Virus record (IMG/VR): IMGVR_UViG_3300042463_000998
Location: 1 to 48,794 of that record
Reading direction: 5' to 3' (one strand)
DNA: 48,794 bases
Source: a virus
Part shown: one piece after another, positions 47,227 through 48,794 of the stretch
Numbering within the stretch: the stretch's first letter is position 1
How the letters are laid out: every line of letters starts with the position of its first letter
The notes under the pieces: model-generated
Seen by the model: the letters and a program-made list of their open reading frames with translations, nothing else
Databases searched by the model: none
What the model was told of the DNA's origin: nothing
Made by a program: the position numbers and the translations under genes

Positions 47227-48794
47227 ATGACAAAAACAAGAATATTGGGCGGATTAGTTTCAGACACAGGTTTGCTTGGTGACGGCACGATAACAGCAAC
47301 CGAAGTTGGTGCTTTACCCATCGGCGGCGGAACACTAACTGGTAACGTAACTTTTGCTGCTGGTCAAACATGGCCAACGTTCAATCAGAATACGACAGGC
47401 ACTGCTGCAAACATTACAGCAAATACAAACTCAACACTCACCACACTAAGTTCTTTGAGTTTGCCTGGTTCTCAGGTCAGTGGTAATATTTTAGGTAGTG
47501 CTGCAAACGTGACGGGCACTGTAGCAATTGCTAACGGTGGTTCAGGACAAACAACAGCACAGACAGCAATGAATGCGTTTGCTGGTGCTAATACTTCCGG
47601 TTATTTCCTTCGCGGCAATGGCACCAACGTTGTGATGGCAGCAATTCAAGCTGCTGATGTTCCAACACTAAATCAAAATACAACAGGCACTGCTGCATCA
47701 GCAACGAATATACTGGGCGGTAGTGCAGGCACAATTCCATATCAGTCTGATGCAAATACTACGGCATTTTTAGCGGCAGGAACTTGTGGTTATTTCTTGA
47801 AGTCAAATGGTGCTGCTGCTCCAAGTTGGGATCTGGTAGCCACATCTTCGGCATTCAACGTTTGCAACACGACAAACATTGTAAGTTGTATTAGCGGTAC
47901 TGGTGGTACTGGTACCAACAACTTCTTTGCGGGTAGTTGCGCTGGACTTTGTAACACAACGGGTAGTTTCAACTTCTTCGCTGGCCAGTGTGCTGGTACC
48001 AGCAACTTATACGGCAATAATAATACGTTCATTGGCGACCGCGCCGGCTTTTGCAATACAGCAGGTAACCACAACAACTTCTTTGGAAAATATGCTGGTT
48101 ACAACAATATAGGAGGTTATGTCTTCATGTATGGAGACACAGGTAACTATAATAACTTCTTTGGTTACACTGCAGGTTTCAACAACACAATTGGCAATAA
48201 TAATAATTTCTTTGGTGCTTCGGCTGGTTTCCACAACTCAACTGGCTGCAGCAATAATTTCTTTGGCCCAGGCGCTGGGTGCAAAAACACAACAGGTAGC
48301 TACAACATATTCATGGGGTTGCGCGCCGGCTTTTGCAATACCACAGGCAACTACAACAACTTCTTTGGCAGATGTGCCGGAGCTTACAACACAACAGCTA
48401 ACCACAACAACTTTATAGGTCAATGTGCCGGAGCTTACAACACAACAGGTGGCTACAACAACTTCTTTGGCAGATGTGCTGGTATACTCAACACAACAGG
48501 CAGTTATAACACATTCATTGGATTACGAGCCGGCTTCAGTAACACATTTGGAGGCGACAACTTCTTTGCTGGTCGTTGTGCTGGTCGGTTAAACACAACC
48601 GGCAACAACAACACATTCTTTGGATGCAATGCAGGATGTGCAGTAACAACTGGTTCTAATAACTTAATCATTGGTTCAGTTGTTGGTTCTGCTGGCTTAT
48701 GTGACACTGTTATATTGGCTGCAGGCACATGTGAAAGATTAAAAGTTGATGCTACTGGTTTAAGTATCAATGGTTCACCATTTAGCGCACCAAG
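47227..48794 (+). CDS. Tail fibre with 17-residue NTFIG-type repeat array (3' end beyond window)
   Basis: Open from ATG 47227 to the window end (522 codons, incomplete). The N-terminus MTKTRILGGLVSDTGLLGDG, TITATEVGALPIGGGTLTGN is a fibre attachment module. AAGQTWPTFNQNTTGTAA (~44-61) is the cassette shared with the fibre at 42810. VAIANGGSGQTTAQTAMNAF (~98-117) and GTIPYQSDANTTAFLAAGTC (~164-183) are standard fibre elements. From ~231 there are about 14 copies of a 17-residue repeat (NNFFGRCAGAYNTTGGY type), then DTVILAAGTCERLKVDATGLS. An S74 or similar C-terminal domain can be expected past the edge. Confidence 0.85.
   Translation, partial: MTKTRILGGLVSDTGLLGDGTITATEVGALPIGGGTLTGNVTFAAGQTWPTFNQNTTGTAANITANTNSTLTTLSSLSLPGSQVSGNILGSAANVTGTVAIANGGSGQTTAQTAMNAFAGANTSGYFLRGNGTNVVMAAIQAADVPTLNQNTTGTAASATNILGGSAGTIPYQSDANTTAFLAAGTCGYFLKSNGAAAPSWDLVATSSAFNVCNTTNIVSCISGTGGTGTNNFFAGSCAGLCNTTGSFNFFAGQCAGTSNLYGNNNTFIGDRAGFCNTAGNHNNFFGKYAGYNNIGGYVFMYGDTGNYNNFFGYTAGFNNTIGNNNNFFGASAGFHNSTGCSNNFFGPGAGCKNTTGSYNIFMGLRAGFCNTTGNYNNFFGRCAGAYNTTANHNNFIGQCAGAYNTTGGYNNFFGRCAGILNTTGSYNTFIGLRAGFSNTFGGDNFFAGRCAGRLNTTGNNNTFFGCNAGCAVTTGSNNLIIGSVVGSAGLCDTVILAAGTCERLKVDATGLSINGSPFSAP
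47917..48675 (+). repeat. 51-bp in-frame tandem repeat array in fibre gene
   Basis: About 14 units of 17 codons with consensus N-(N/T)-F-(F/I)-G-x-x-A-G-x-x-N-T-T-G-x-(Y/N). One unit near 48100-48140 carries an insertion of about nine residues (YVFMYGDTG). Many units hold one or two cysteines at fixed positions (for example GRCAG, FCNTTG), which is unusual for this repeat class. The regular period suggests a beta-helical shaft. Nucleotide similarity between units is high enough for slippage or unequal exchange. Confidence 0.88.

Noticed and set aside
47917-48675. CRISPR-like regular repeats
   Set aside because: The period is exactly 51 bases, all units stay in one long reading frame, and there is no constant-repeat/variable-spacer alternation. 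It is a protein repeat.
31987-48794. Diversity-generating retroelement targeting the fibres
   Set aside because: No reverse transcriptase gene and no template/variable repeat pair with adenine-biased changes is visible in the window.
1-48794. tRNA genes
   Set aside because: Apart from the tRNA-like domain of the tmRNA, no cloverleaf with T-arm consensus was noticed in intergenic gaps, which are almost all too short.

Overview
This window is a 48.8-kb piece of a T4-like (myovirus) phage genome. The evidence is a near-complete run of T4 core homologues: gp32, gp59, gp33 and DsbA, then gp4, gp2, gp26, gp54, gp48, gp53, gp27, gp5, gp25, gp6, gp7-like and gp8. No bacterial housekeeping genes are present, genes are packed with start/stop overlaps (ATGA or TAATG), and a 17-kb tail-fibre locus closes the window. 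The DNA is AT-rich by eye. Protein style (small MWRLWAKALG membrane protein, FmdB-like protein, PhoH, DUF4815-like baseplate protein, S74-chaperone fibres) resembles T4-like phages of aquatic bacteria such as cyanophages and pelagiphages. The host cannot be fixed from sequence alone. The phage carries a circularly permuted tmRNA, a form found in alphaproteobacteria, some betaproteobacteria and some cyanobacteria, which hints at a host (or gene donor) in one of those groups.

Layout. (1) 1-8.1 kb, plus strand: early and middle functions. A partial Gp88-like gene is followed by small phage proteins, PhoH ATPase and a PD-(D/E)XK exonuclease. Next come a tmRNA with its own sigma70-type promoter, a SleB-type cell-wall hydrolase with a small membrane protein, and an AAA+ ATPase. 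The segment ends with the T4-ordered set dsbA-33-59, a HAD-type deoxyribonucleotidase and gp32, closed by a strong intrinsic terminator. (2) 8.1-12.9 kb, minus strand: tape measure protein with a built-in lytic domain, a small hub protein, gp26, gp54, gp2 and gp4. (3) 12.9-25.6 kb, plus strand, starting from a divergent T4-type late promoter (TATAAATA): gp48, gp53, gp27, a gp5 split into an OB-fold protein and a separate beta-helix spike, a structural protein, gp25, gp6, a gp7-like protein and gp8. (4) 25.6-48.8 kb: a 2053-aa baseplate/fibre-connector protein, then about a dozen and a half fibre, adhesin and accessory genes. These include two S74 intramolecular-chaperone fibres, a glycine-rich tip protein, a seven-bladed Asp-box beta-propeller, and a fibre with a 17-residue repeat array that runs off the right edge.

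How it works together: DsbA and gp33 are late-transcription factors that, with the sliding clamp and late sigma (outside the window), would fire the TATAAATA-type promoters seen at 12927, 17959 and 47184. gp59 and gp32 serve replication. The baseplate set builds the hub and wedge, and the fibre locus supplies host recognition. The most notable element is the permuted tmRNA at about 3277-3600. It is supported by a perfect acceptor stem with G3-U, a CCA end, a tag reading frame ending in Ala-Ala-stop, and an H-type pseudoknot. A spurious open frame lies across it, so automated annotation could easily miss it.
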